From positions 4,863,293 to 4,927,292 of the forward strand of contig CM061062.1 in assembly GCA_030762895.1 (NCBI GenBank): a stretch of DNA of 64,000 bases. The letters run 5' to 3'. The DNA comes from Sophora flavescens. Its lineage: Eukaryota; Streptophyta; Magnoliopsida; Fabales; Fabaceae. Every line of letters starts with the position of its first letter. Positions within the stretch are counted from its first letter, which is position 1. Of this stretch, positions 34,627 to 46,170 are shown one piece after another. Below the pieces are notes generated by a model. The model made no database searches, was not told the origin of the DNA, and saw only the letters and a program-made list of their open reading frames with translations. A program made the position numbers and the translations under genes.

Positions 34627-36022
34627 TGTTGGGAATTTGCGTATAAAACAAAATAACGCAGCGGAAAAAAAAATCCCATCGAAGGATCCTTGCGAATTGT
34701 CATGATTCATGGTTAGAAGATTTACCTCTTGAAGCGATGAGAATTGATTGAAATCGTCTATCACGAACACCGTACGAACGATGTCTCTAAGGTATCCACA
34801 CGAGCAGATCCCGTGAACGTCCAACGTCACGAACACGAAGCGTCTCTGCCTCACAGTGCTAGCTTCGAAAACCGAGACCTGCTGCTCACTGTCACTCTCT
34901 ATGTGCGGCTAGGGTAAAAACCGTGTAGGCACGATAGCTTAAGTGGTCTACTTATAGTAGCACCTCCTTAAGTGAGTTAGTGAGCAGCGTTTGACCTAAG
35001 CCCATGTACTATGCGCTAGGCCCAATAGAAGAGTCCAACTCTCCTTTTAATGCTTCTTTTGATCCACTCTTATGTGTGCGACTCTATAGGTTCCCAAAAC
35101 GTTAGTAGTAATATTAAATCCCATTTAATATTACAAACAGTGAGCGGTATCTAGCAATACATCACTGCTACCTAAGTAGTGAGAAAGTCAGTGATTTGAC
35201 GAATCCTTTCTGTGACAAATATTCGTGTGCATTATTATCCCTTTGTCCATATATCTATATTGAACACAAGACATAGAATGTGTCACCCTTGTATGGTTCA
35301 ATATCATGTTCCCTGATACCCGAGTAGACTTAACAACAAATGAGGTCAATATCTCATATTGACTCATTTCAGCACGGCCATGCATTTTACAGTCTCACTC
35401 TATCAGGGGGCCCACAGATATTACTCCTGTTATGTAGGAGGGACAAATTCCATCTAGGTCACTCACATCCCTCTGCATGGCTCGTGGTATGCCCAATGGC
35501 CGTCTTTATAATCATCCTATTACAGATGACGTTTGACGATATTAAATCACACGACTCCTCATGTAGGGATCGTAGCGATTTTAGGTCGAAGGATTGCATG
35601 CACCATTGTCACTATGAGAACTACTTATGACACTCACATAACGCTCCATGTAGTGTTCTCATGGTGGGTCAATCCAGTACATCATTACTCTAAGGTGTAC
35701 CTATGTGGCGACTCGATATCTCATATCATGACCCGTGAGATATGGTCATCAGTCTGCACACATAATAGTCTCAATGTATTATTATTGTCCTTATTAATAA
35801 AATACTTGACTACGGATATTTAAGAATAGGATTTCATTGTTCAATAGTGTCTCACGATCAAGTCATGTACTTGATATTCTATTAAACTGAAATTTCTATT
35901 CTAAGGACTTTATTATGTTTAAACAAGTAACACAATAAACTGGAATGCCTCATATCATATATATATATAATGGCAAGATACAAATGTAAGTCTAAGAAAT
36001 ACACTGGCCTCTAGGGCTTTCA
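34627..36022 (-). repeat. 5' LTR of the copia element
   Basis: On the minus strand it begins near TGAAAGCCC (36022) and ends CGCAAATTCCCAACA (34627); about 1396 bp. The outer joint runs directly into a copy of the PMD sequence at 36023-36030 without a 5-bp duplication. Confidence 0.85.
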
Positions 36023-36029
36023 CCAACAT

Positions 36030-37622
36030 GGTTGACCCTCGGGAGTACTTAAGTAGTACAATCGCTCCATCCCATCAGCCTACAGCAAGGTTAATAACTA
36101 TTAACAATAATTTATCAAAATATAATTCAACCAAAAAAACAACCATAACGTTACCGAATATCCTGAGTGCACCTTCCCTGCCAACCCATCGTCGTGTCCT
36201 ACGCAAGTACCACCGCATATACTCTGATTGCTTATATAGGAGACCAATCTGTGGTTGATTATGACAAATCACCTTCATATGTCTATCATTCCAGAAACTA
36301 ATGTCATCATCCAACATGAGTGGCCAATTCTCATATTGTTTGCCCCTAAGTGACAGATCATGGCGATTTTCTGGTTGGGCAGGTTCATTGGGTATATGTT
36401 GCTGCAGGCCGAACTGACGCATCACACGATCTGGTTGAACCCACTCGACAATGTTGAAGCATATCAAAGGAAGAACAACCCTCCATAAGTACATGGCTTC
36501 TAGACAGACCATGGGTTGTGTTGGCATCATCATGTCGTTGTAGGGACACCAGGTTATCTACCAACATGGAACAAATTAATGCAATTACATTCATAAGATA
36601 GAAACAACATAAATAATACAAAACAGTCACAAAACATTCCTAATTTTTATTTAAATTGAAAATTTATACTTACATCGCGATGCTTCATTTTGTCAAATCG
36701 GTCACAATAATACGTCAGGTGGTGCATCTGCCTGTTATAAGTAACCCCTGAACGCCACCTATCATTGTTTTAAAAAAGGATTATCAGATCAAGTATATGC
36801 TACAAACAATGAGGGCATTATGAATTTTACATGCTACTTACCGTGTACCATATGGTGTACCGAAATCTCGTTGGTCAATCACGAGCTGCGGAGCAATGGA
36901 AGGCATCCTTTCCCATGCCCATATTTGAACCAACAGCATGAACCCGCAAATCTCCTTCTTTTCATAATTCATAGACTTTCACAACTCTCAATACAAGTAA
37001 CCCAAATGCAGCCGAACCCCAGCTATACTGACCTGTTACTTCAAAATTCTCCGATAGTGGAAGATATCTCAGTGATACATATGAACCGGAGTGATCCGGG
37101 AGCAATAGGTTCCCTATCAACCTGAGTATATACGCTCGTGTATATACAACCCTCCACCATTGATTATCCTCCCATTGAGAGAAGTACCCAAAATGATCTT
37201 CAGGCCACTTTAACTTTATTCTTGATCCTTTCATGTCAGAATCGCTAGGAACTCTGCCTAGCATTTCACCGACATATTGCTTCCAATGTTTATGAGTTGC
37301 ACCAATAACAGCGGGACCGTTAATGCATAGTCCACAGAGAATAACAACATCCTGAAGTGTGATGGTGCATTCTCCCCACGACATGTGAAAGGTATGTGTC
37401 TCGGGTCTCCATCGCTCAACAAGTGCAGTAATCAAATTATGATCAAGCTGGGTTATATTTACTTGGGCTACCCCCAAGAAACCGGCTATTTGAAGATTAG
37501 CTTTGACAGACTCTAAGAGATCCATAACAGCAGGATTCAATGCCAGTCCACGTCGAGCTCTAAGAACTCGATCGGGTGGTCCATTCCATACATGTTGGGA
37601 AACATACTTTTCTTGCAGGTTC
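36030..37622 (-). pseudogene. PMD gene, copy A, exons 1 (most) to 4 (start)
   Basis: Minus strand. Exon 1 carries the plant mobile domain (LQEKYVSQHVWNG, HNLITALVERWRPETHTFHM, ECTITLQDVVILCGLCINGP). A one-base insertion near 37006 breaks the frame relative to copy B. Exon 2 lies near 36675-36759 and exon 3 near 36156-36555 (MVCLEAMYLWRVVLPLICFN, WYLRRTRRWVG). The start of exon 4 (36030-36075) is duplicated at 20527. Exon 1 is cut at 37622 by a CACTA element. PF10536-type PMD proteins (MAIN/MAIL) act in silencing and gene expression in Arabidopsis; this copy belongs to a transposon. Confidence 0.82.
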
Positions 37623-38035
37623 CACTACAAAAAAAAGGTCATTTAGCGACCGAAAATAGTGACCGAATTTGTTGGTTGTTGTTTGCGACCAAAAATGGCG
37701 ACCGATTGTAGGATCTAAATCAAAACTGATTACAGTTGATATTGCGACCGAAATAGAGCGTAACAGAGTTATCGGTCTCTATTTCGGTCGCCAAATAAAG
37801 GAAAGTAAAAGTCAAAAATTTATGACTTTGTAGCGACCGAAATGGAGACCGAGTTAAATGCAACGGTTAAATTCCATTTAACTTGGCGACCGATGTTAAA
37901 TCAATCGCTAAAAGGCGCGTAAAAGAATTAAAATAGAGCGTCTTAGCGACCGAATTTTAAATCGGTCGCTAAATTTATGAATTCAAATTTCAAATTTACC
38001 CGTGTAGCGACCGAATAATTCGGTCGCTAAAACTG
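37623..38035. repeat. Left subterminal repeats of the CACTA element
   Basis: At least eight copies of GCGACCGA or its complement TCGGTCGC in both orientations over about 400 bp. The right end (40855-41075) has a matching array. Such arrays are where CACTA transposases bind in other plant families. Confidence 0.85.
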
Positions 38036-38194
38036 AAATCCCTAAATCGCGACGTTCCTTCCTCTCTTCCCCCATTTCTCTCTTTTCCTCTCTTCTCTCT
38101 CACACGCAGGCGGCGCGGCGCAGCAGCTCCTCTCCGGCCATCATTCTCTCTTCCTCGCGAGCCTTGACCACCAGCCTCCAGCCACCGCCGTCAG

Positions 38195-38335
38195 GTAAGC
38201 TCTCTCCCTCTCTGTTTCTCTCTCTCTCTCTCTCCATCTCCGTCTCTGTCTCTCTCTCTCTCCCTCTCCGTTTCTCTCTCTCTCTCTCCATCTCTGTCTC
38301 TGTCTCTCTCTCCGTCTCTAACCATTTCTCTATCT
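38195..38335. repeat. CT-rich microsatellite
   Basis: Runs of CTCTCTCT broken by CCGTCTCTGTCT units between two GC-rich segments that look like untranslated exon pieces, with a GTAAGC donor-like site at 38194. Confidence 0.85.
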
Positions 38336-38459
38336 CTTAGGTCTGTCTTCCTCCGCACGTCCAGAGCAGCGCCACCACCGTCACCACCAGAGCAGCGCCA
38401 CCGTTACCACCGCAGCACAGTAAGTCTTCTTCCCTTTGGCAAAATCAAGTAATGCGTGT

Positions 38460-38605
38460 TACGGCCGTGATGGCCATCACGGCCAGGCCAAGACGGATTC
38501 TGGATTGGAAATTCTTCCTGGTTGGTCTGTCACGGCCGTGATGGCCTGGCCCTGATGGCCATCACGGCCGTGATGGCCATCACGTCCTAGCCCTGACAGC
38601 TTCAG
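38460..38605. repeat. GC-palindrome minisatellite inside the CACTA element
   Basis: Repeated TCACGGCCGTGATGGCC units, the same motif class as in the gypsy LTRs and downstream of its gag-pro ORF. It is not needed for the CACTA structure, so it was presumably acquired. Confidence 0.8.
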
Positions 38606-38626
38606 ACTTTTTCGTTCTTCTTTCTT

Positions 38627-39948
38627 TAAGGTCAAAACCACAAAATCTGCCTTAAGGCTAAGGTCTTAGATAATGAAGGATTAAGTATAGGGTTAGATAA
38701 AATGAAGGGTGGGGAACAATTTGCCAGGCACATGACGTGCCGTCATCATTCAAACATTATTCACATTAGAAAGCAGCTCTGTACACAATATAATGAAAGC
38801 AACTCTGGTTTTCTACTCATTTTGTTTCACTAGGCAATGGAGCTTTCCAGAAATAGTTGTTGATGACCATCCTTACTAGGTTATCTAGGCATTTCCAGTA
38901 GGAGTGTCACTTGTAGCCCTCTTACAAAACAACCAAACATAACTAGTTTTATATTAGATTTGGGATTTGGATAGAAACCTTATAAAGTAATATTATCAAA
39001 TGTTGTCATTTCAGCTCTGACACGATTATTTTTATTTATTCATTATAGTGTGCAATGGCAATGACATCCACTGGGTCATATTGAGGATAATCTTACCAAT
39101 GTTAGCTGTGATAATGTCTGAATAAAATGTAGAGGGGTAATGATGGCCTATACACACTATATATCTTGTTGTTTGTTAGTGGAGAGCTGAGCTCAATAGG
39201 AAGGTATCATGCCTGAAAGGCAAGATGCTAATTGTGTGCTGATAATTTAATATTTATGTATGTATTTGCAATTATGTGTTGTTTGTTAGTGGAGAGCAGA
39301 GCTCAATAGGATGTGATCCTGACAAAAAGGCGGGATGCTTGTTGTGTGTTGCTAATTTAGAAGTTATGCATGTGTTTGACAATTATGTGTTGTCTTGTTA
39401 GTGGAGAGCGGAGCTCAATAGGATGTTTGCTACTATATTTTATCTAAGTTTGTATTGAAATATGCTTCAATATATTTGTTGAAGTATGCTGCAATCCTTA
39501 TAAGTCAATGGTTTTATTTTCTGCTAGAGTTAATTATTAAGCAACGAAAGTCTTAGTTTCCTATTTGAGATTCAATATTAATGAGCATGCGTCCCTTCTC
39601 AGGGCACGCATGCTCATTCAATATTTTGGATGTGCTTGAAGGATTCTTGAAGTTTGAGGTTTTTCTTTAATTCTGCCTTAAGGCCAAGGTCTTAGATAAT
39701 GAAGGATTAAGTATAGGGTTAGATAAAATGAAGGGTGAGGCACAATTTGCCAGGCACATGACGTGCCGTCATCATTCAAACATTATTCACATTAGAAAGC
39801 AGCTCTGTACACAATATTATGAAAGCAACTCTGGTTTTCTACTCATTTGTTTCACTAGGCAATGGAGCTTTCCAGAAATAGTTGTTGATGACCATCCTTA
39901 CTAGGTTATCTAGGCATTTCCAATAGGAAAAGTCCTCTCTATGACTAT
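38627..39948. repeat. Direct repeats within the CACTA element
   Basis: A ~275-bp segment at 38650-38905 (from GCCTTAAGGCTAAGGTCTTA) recurs at 39674-39930 with few changes. Between them, a ~112-bp unit beginning GTTAGTGGAGAGC is repeated at 39175, 39287 and 39401. No gene lies in this stretch. Confidence 0.8.
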
Positions 39949-40287
39949 CCTTCAAAACGACGTAAAAACATCTGCTTTCCTGAAAACTACTATGTTTGCT
40001 AATCTGTAAAGTTGCATGTGAAGTTGCATTTCTTTGTTCTATTTTAACATGCTAGTATGCTACATGGATCTTCCCATCTTTTCTTATTATCACTTGATGA
40101 AGTTTAGACATATGACTTGTTTTCCTTATCGTTTTATCAGAAAATGGATCCGACTAAATGTTTTGAGACAGCCATCCATATAGATCGTGTCTGAGATCTC
40201 ATCAAATTAATAATAACGACCGGATTCACGTAATGATGGTTAAGGCATAAACTAATCATTACTAAATTGTTCTTGTGTATTTGCAGG

Positions 40288-40532
40288 ATTTGATTTCAAT
40301 CCCGCGATCATTCTACCGTCGTTGGGGACAAGAAATACCGCGTGTTGTGACTATTGAAGACAAAAGCGGAAATCTGTTCAATGGGAATATAGTAATCCAT
40401 GAGGATCGCCCATATTTTGCAACAGATACAAATGGTATCAGGGAGATGTATTTGTTGTCCACTGGTGCATTGGCAAAGTTTAAGTACCTTGGGGATTCTC
40501 GCTTCTACATGTCCATCCCTTTGGAAGGTTGA
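40288..40532 (+). pseudogene. B3-like DNA-binding domain exon carried by the CACTA element
   Basis: An exon opened by a TTTGCAG acceptor at 40287 encodes LISIPRSFYRRWGQEIPRVV, then IEDKSGNLFNG, ending FKYLGDSRFYMSIPLEG and a TGA at 40530. The pattern (IP..F, a short strand, G.L..G, then F.Y.G.S.F.V.I) fits the plant B3 fold. A short upstream exon-like stretch is at 40144-40190 (MDPTKCFETAIHIDRV, then a stop). The rest of a host B3 gene is absent, so this looks like a captured fragment. It could also be a divergent element-specific gene. Confidence 0.6.
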
Positions 40533-41088
40533 TGAGTTTTGATATTTTGATTAGTACTTATTGACTGTGGTATGTTTTTATGTTTTGATCATTAATTAAT
40601 ACATTATTAAACTTTTTTTTTTATAAACAATTTTTAAACTTGCGTTAATTAATGTATATATTTTCTTGATCATATTGACTGTGGTGTTTTGGATCGTTAG
40701 TACATCATATTTACGTTTTCTATCTATTCAAAAAAATATTGGTGTATTTTGTTTATATCAGAAATTAAAAATCAATGGGGTAATAGTTGAAAAACAAAAT
40801 TTGGTCGGTAGGATTTAGTTACAGGAAAACTTTTATAAAAAAAAAAATCAAAATTTGCGACCGAAATAGCGACCGAATATCGGTCACCGAATTCGGTTAT
40901 CTGAGCATGCGACCAACTATACGGCGATCGAAATATATAATTTTGTGACCGAAATATCGGTCGCAAATTTACGACCAAAATACAAATTCGGTCGCTAAAC
41001 ATTTAGCCACCAGAGTTTCTGCTACCCCCTTAATTCGGTCGCTACACAATATAGCAATCGAACTAAATAGGTTTTTTTTGTAGTGTTC

Positions 41089-41156
41089 AATAGTGAATCA
41101 TCCACCGGGCCGGGGTTTACCAATCGTGCCCCTGATTGTGAGCTAGATGATGCCAT
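41089..41156 (-). pseudogene. PMD gene, copy A, first codons
   Basis: The minus-strand ATG at 41156 starts MASSSSQSGARLVNPGPVDD and runs into the CACTA element at 41085. The rest of exon 1 continues at 37622. It aligns with the start of copy B at 43589. Confidence 0.8.
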
Positions 41157-42290
41157 ATCTATCACATGACATTAAAAAAAATGTTACAGTTATATAGATT
41201 ATATAATAAAATCTATTGAGTTTTATAATTAAGGAAAATTATAGTATCAATTAAGCCCCAATAAATACTGACATTGATGATAAATTTAATTAAAGTATCT
41301 ATTTAAAACAACAAGAGGCAATAAAAAAATACCAGTAATAACGAGTAGCAAATAATATCACACGAGGCATAAAAAAATAATAGCAATAACAATTTACACT
41401 AATAAATATTCATCAATTATTACTGTAGTAAAAAATAATTTACCTTATAAGAATTAAAATAAAGTCACATGCAATTTTAAATGAGCACCGCTACAAAAAA
41501 AAATTATACTATAAGTATAGGAAGTAACGATGACATTAATGATAAAGTATCTATTTAAAACAACAAGAGGCAAAATAGAAAAACCCGTAATAATGAGTAG
41601 CAAATAATATCACAAGAGGCATAAAAAAAATAATAGAAATAACAATTTACACCAATAAATATTCATCAATTATTACAGTAGTAAAAAAAAATTTTACCTT
41701 ATAAGAATTAAAATAAAGTCACCTGCAATTTTAAAGGAACACCGCTAAAAAAAAATTATACTATAAGTATAGGGAGTAACGATGACATTAATGATAAAGT
41801 ATCTATTTAAAACAACAAGAGACAATATAAAAATACCCGTAATAACGAGTAGCAAATTCACAGGAGGCATAAAAAAAATAATAGCAATAACAATTTACAC
41901 CAATAAATATTCATCATTTATTACAGTAGTAAAAAAAATTTACCTTATAAGAATTAAAACACAGTCACATGCAATTTTAAAGGAACACCGCTACAAAAAA
42001 AAATTATACTATAAGTATAAGGAATAACGATGACATTAATGATAAAGTATCTATTTAAAACAACAACAGATAATAAAAAAATACCTTAATAATAAATAAC
42101 AAATAATATCACAAGTAGTAAATAAAATTTCCTACTAAGGCCTATTTATAGAAGAGAAACTAAGTGGGGAGGGAGCTGCTCTTCGTATGGGGGGCTGCTT
42201 TTTGAAGGCATTCTGTTGGGGTGGGGTGGGGGTGGGGGGGACGACGTGTGTGCGTATTCTGTTGGTTCGAGGGGCTGCTACTTGAAGGGA
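41157..42290. repeat. Copy A right TIR (PMD side), incomplete
   Basis: Three or more ~250-bp tandem repeats in inverted orientation (41290-42060), then the inverted TATA block (42142-42150) and C/G-rich blocks to 42289. The outermost TIR block found at 6500-6740 is missing here; copy B's outer block begins directly at 42291. AT-rich leader at 41157-41240. Confidence 0.75.
42142..42150 (-). promoter_or_regulatory. TATA box in copy A right TIR
   Basis: On the minus strand TATAAATAG, facing copy A's PMD gene about 1 kb away. It lies in the same conserved block as the box at 7099. Confidence 0.5.
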
Positions 42291-43588
42291 TGGCTTTTTG
42301 ACCAAACTGGGTTCCTTTTAGAAACTATTTACCAGTTTAGGGTTATTCTGAAACTATTTACCAATGGAGGGTCCTTTTGGACACGTGGCATATTTTATTT
42401 TTTTTCACTCTGACGGGTCAAAGGCGTCAGTCAGACTAGTGCCTACACTTTTTTTTTTTAAAAAGACAAAACCTGCCCTGTAGTGCGCCACGTGGCACTG
42501 CAGGGGGTGCCCCCCCCCCTCCTCACATAATGCCTTCAAGAAGCAGCCCCCCATATGAAGAGCAGCTCCCTCCCCCCTTAGTTCCTCTTATATAAATAGG
42601 TCTTAGTAGGAAATTTTATTAACTACTTGTGATATTATTTGTTACTTGTTATTAAGGTATTTTTTTTATTATCTTTTGTTGTCTTAAATAGATATTTTAT
42701 CATCAATGTCATCGTTACTCCCTATAACGCACACAACCTTCAAGTAGCAGCGCCCCCCCCCCCCCCCACACACACACACACAGAATGCCTTCAAGAAGCA
42801 GCCCCCCATACGAAGAGCAGCTCCCTCCCCCCTTAGTTCCTATTCTATAAATAGGCCTTAGTAGGAAATTTTATTTACTACTTGTGATATTATTTGTTAC
42901 TTGTTATTAAGGTATTTTTTTTATTATCTGTTGTTATTTTAAATAGATACTTTATCATTAATGTCATTGTTATTCCCTATACTTATAGTATATTTTTTTT
43001 TGTAGCGATGTTCCTTTAAAATTGCATGTGACTGTGTTTTAATTCTTATAAGGTAAATTTTTTTTTTACTACTGTAATAAATGATTAATATTTATTGGTG
43101 TATATTGTTATTGCTATTATTTTTTTATGCCTCCTGTGATATTATTTGCTACTCGTTATTTGGGTTATTTTTATATTGCCTCTTGTTGTTTTAAATAGAT
43201 ACTTTATCATTAATGTCATCGTTACTCCCTATACTTATAGTATAATTTTTTTGTAGCGGTGTTCCTTTAAAATTGCAGGTGACTTTATTTTAATTCTTAT
43301 AAGGTAATTTTTTTTACTACTGTAATAATTGAGAATATTTATTGGTGTAAATTGTTATTGCTATTATTTTTTTTATGCCTCCTGTGATATTATTTGCTAC
43401 TCGTTATTACTGGTATTTTTTTTATTGCCTCTTGTTGTTTTAAATAGATACTTTAATTAAATTTATCATCAATGTCAGCATTTATGGGGCTTAATTGATA
43501 CTATAATTTTCCTTAATTATACAACTCAATAGATTTTATTATATAATCTATATAACTGAAACATTTTTTTTAATGTCAGGTGATAGAT
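42291..43588. repeat. Copy B left TIR (PMD side)
   Basis: Starts GGCTTTTTGACCAAACTGGG, like 6813. After the outer block (to about 42500), a segment with a C-rich run and a TATA box occurs twice (42500-42725 and 42728-42900). Then ~250-bp tandem repeats run to about 43470, and a short AT-rich leader reaches the PMD start. Confidence 0.8.
42591..42854 (+). promoter_or_regulatory. Duplicated TATA boxes in copy B left TIR
   Basis: TATAAATAG occurs at 42591-42599 and again at 42846-42854 because the block is duplicated. Both point toward the PMD gene that starts at 43589. Confidence 0.5.
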
Positions 43589-45886
43589 ATGGCATCAACT
43601 AGCTCACAATCAGGGGCACAATTGGTAAACCCCGGCCTGGTGGATGATTCACTATTGAACCTGCAAGAAAAGCATGTTTCCCAGCATGTATGGAATGGAT
43701 CCCCCGATCGAGTTCTTAGAGCTCGACGTGGGCTGGCATTTAATCCTGTTGTTATGGATCTCCCAGAGTCTGTCAAAGCTAATATTCAAATAGCCAGTTT
43801 CTTGTGGGTAGCCCAAGTAAATATAACCCAGCTTGATCATAATTTGATTACTGCACTTGTTGAGCGATGGAGACCCGAGACACATACCTTTCACATGCCG
43901 TGGGGAGAATGCACCATCACACTGCAGGATGTTGCTATTCTCTGTGGACTACGCATTAACGGTCCCGCTGTTATTGGTGCAACTCATAAACATTGGAAGC
44001 AATATGTCGGTGAAATGCTAGGCAGAGTTCCTAGCGATTCTGACATGAAAGGATCAAGAATAAAGTTAAAGTGGCTGGAAGATAATTTTAGGCACTTCTC
44101 TCAATGGGAGGATAATCAATGGTGGAGGGTTGTATATACACGAGCGTATATACTCAGGTTGATAGGGAATCTATTGCTCCCGAATCACTCCGGTTCATAT
44201 GTATCACCGAGATATCTTCCACTATTAGAGAATTTTGAAGTAACAGGTCAGTATAGCTGGGGTTCGGTTGTATTGGGTTACTTGTATCGAGAGTTGTGCA
44301 AGTCTACGAATTATGAAAAGAAGGAGATTTGCGGGTTCATGCCGTTGGTTCAAATATGGGCATGGGAAAGGATGCCTTCCATTGCTCCGCAGCTCGTGAT
44401 TGGCCAACGAGATTTCGGTACACCATATGGTACACGGTAAGTAGCATGTAAAATTCATAATGCCCTCATTGTTTGTAGCATATACTTGATCTGATAATCC
44501 TTTTTTAAAACAATGATAGGTGGCGTTTACGGGTTACTTATAACAGGCAGATGCACCACCTGACGTATTATCGTGACCGATTTGACAAAATGAAGCATCG
44601 CGATGTAAGTATAAATTTTCAATTTAAATAAAAATTAGGAATGTTTTGTGATTGTTTTGTATTATTTATGTTGTTTCTATCTTATGAATGTAATTGCAAT
44701 AATTTGTTCCATGTTGGTAGATAACCTGGTGTCCCTACGACGACATGATGATGCCAACACTACCCATGGTATGTCTAGAAGCCATGTACTTATGGAGGGT
44801 TGTTCTTCCTTTGATATGCTTCAACATTGTCGAGTGGGTTCAACCAGATCGTGTGATGCGTCAATTCGGCCTGCAGCAACATATACCCAATGAACCTGCC
44901 CAACCAGAAAATCGCCATGATCTGTCACTTAGGGGCAAACAATCTGAGAATTGGCCACCCATGTTGGATGATGACATTAGTTTCTGGAATGATAGACACA
45001 TGAAGGTGATTTGTCATAATCAACCACAGATTGGTCTCCTAAATAAGCAATCAGAGTATATGCGGTGGTACTTGCGTAGGACACGACGATGGGTTGGCAG
45101 GGAATGTGCACTCAGAGGATATTCGGTAACGTTATGGTTTCCCAGCATATTGTTTTTTTGGTTGAATTATATTTTGATAAATTGTTGTTAATAGTTATTA
45201 ACCTTACTGTAGGCTGATGGGATGGAGCGATTGTACTACTTAAGTACTCCCGAGGGTTAACCAGAGTTCACGTTTGGTGAACTTAATCAAGAGCTTACGG
45301 CTATTATGGCAGCATCGGACGAGGCGGATAGCATCACTATACCTACTGTCTCAGCTGTACCTCTCACAGGAGCCGTGGAACCGATTCCTGCGTTCGCACG
45401 TGTGCCAACAGCAATAGTGGACGGTCAGTCTCTTGGTAGGAGAAGACATTGTCTGGAACAACATAATTTCTACACACCGCCTATGCCGTCACGTGGAGAA
45501 GGATATTATTATGCGCCCACCCAGGGTCATGACTTTTCACAGGAACCCGCTCCCACATATTTTCATACTGACATGGCAGGACCATCGTCCATGCCTTCCC
45601 ATTGCTCATCGTCCATGCATACTCATTCCCCTATGCATCCAAATTCACCCAATTTGTTCTTCACACCACCCGCATATCACCCGACTGCTAACACACCAGG
45701 AGCACCCAATCCCATGAAAAATACAAAACACCCCAATATACTCTCCTGGATACGTTGGTGTGGGTATTGACTTGAACGTCAACTTCTCCGCAGTTTTAGA
45801 CTCTAGCTCAGCAAGTGAAAAGCCAATTCAAGTTGAGCCCAATGTCAGAAGAAATCCACGTCGTGAGGCTCGAGATAAACAACAAT
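43589..45886 (+). pseudogene. Plant mobile domain (MAIN-like) gene, copy B
   Basis: Exon 1 (43589-44436) starts ATG and encodes MASTSSQSGAQLVNPGLVDD followed by the PMD: LITALVERWRPETHTFHMPW, CTITLQDVAILCGLRINGPA, MKGSRIKLKW, WRVVYTRAYILRLIGNLLLP. Exon 2 is 44520-44604 (TYNRQMHHLTYYRDRFDKMK), exon 3 44721-45125 (MVCLEAMYLWRVVLPLICFN, YMRWYLRRTRRWVGR), and exon 4 begins 45213. Introns have GT...AG ends. A TAA in exon 4 (after STPEG, about 45258) interrupts it; copy A has Gln there. A five-A run at 45717-45721 breaks the frame before GYVGVGIDLNVNFS; copy A shares this. PMD proteins are related to MAIN/MAIL1 of Arabidopsis. Confidence 0.85.
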
Positions 45887-46170
45887 AGTGCATCTTGTCT
45901 CCCTTTCAGCATGATGGTGATCACGCTCAGTAGTCACCTTACAGTTGCATTGTAATTATGTAGAATATTATCTAATTGATATTTTGTACTTAACGGACAT
46001 TTATACCAATTTTGTATTTAGTAGGGTAACTAGATATTTTGTTTCGTTATGTTTTGTTTCGTCTTGAAATTACAACCATTTATTATTATAACAAAACATA
46101 CTAATTATATGCCGTAACATTTGACTATGGCAAACCAAAGCATTGGAAAGCATACTTAATAGGGTGTAAT
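45887..46170. other. Convergent intergenic spacer, copy B
   Basis: About 280 bp between the PMD and transposase 3' ends; AT-rich, no gene. Inverted counterpart of 19618-19855. Confidence 0.7.

Larger units (their letters stand above)
20786..36022 (-). mobile_element. Ty1/copia LTR element, degenerate, with nested insertion
   Basis: Minus-strand order: 5' LTR (34627-36022), primer site, leader, gag, protease, integrase, reverse transcriptase, RNase H (29049-32932), polypurine tract, 3' LTR (20786-22241 plus 29027-29028). It is inserted in the last-intron/last-exon region of copy A's PMD gene. There is no 5-bp target duplication; instead 88 bp of target are duplicated. A gag-only LTR element (22242-29021) sits in the 3' LTR. 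Coding capacity is destroyed by at least two in-frame TAG codons and three frameshifts. Confidence 0.88.
37623..41085. mobile_element. Non-autonomous CACTA element with captured gene parts
   Basis: 3463 bp from CACTACAAAAAAAAGG to CTTTTTTGTAGTG-type ends, flanked by TTC on both sides (37620-37622, 41086-41088). Copy B at 43650-43665 shows the empty site. Both ends carry many AGCGACCGAAT/ATTCGGTCGCT repeats. No transposase is present. Internally it has a GC-rich leader-like segment (38100-38420) with a CT microsatellite, a palindrome minisatellite, direct repeats and a B3-like exon. Confidence 0.92.

Noticed and set aside
38100..38291. Minus-strand ORF rich in Glu-Arg
   Set aside because: It is the translation of the CT-rich microsatellite.
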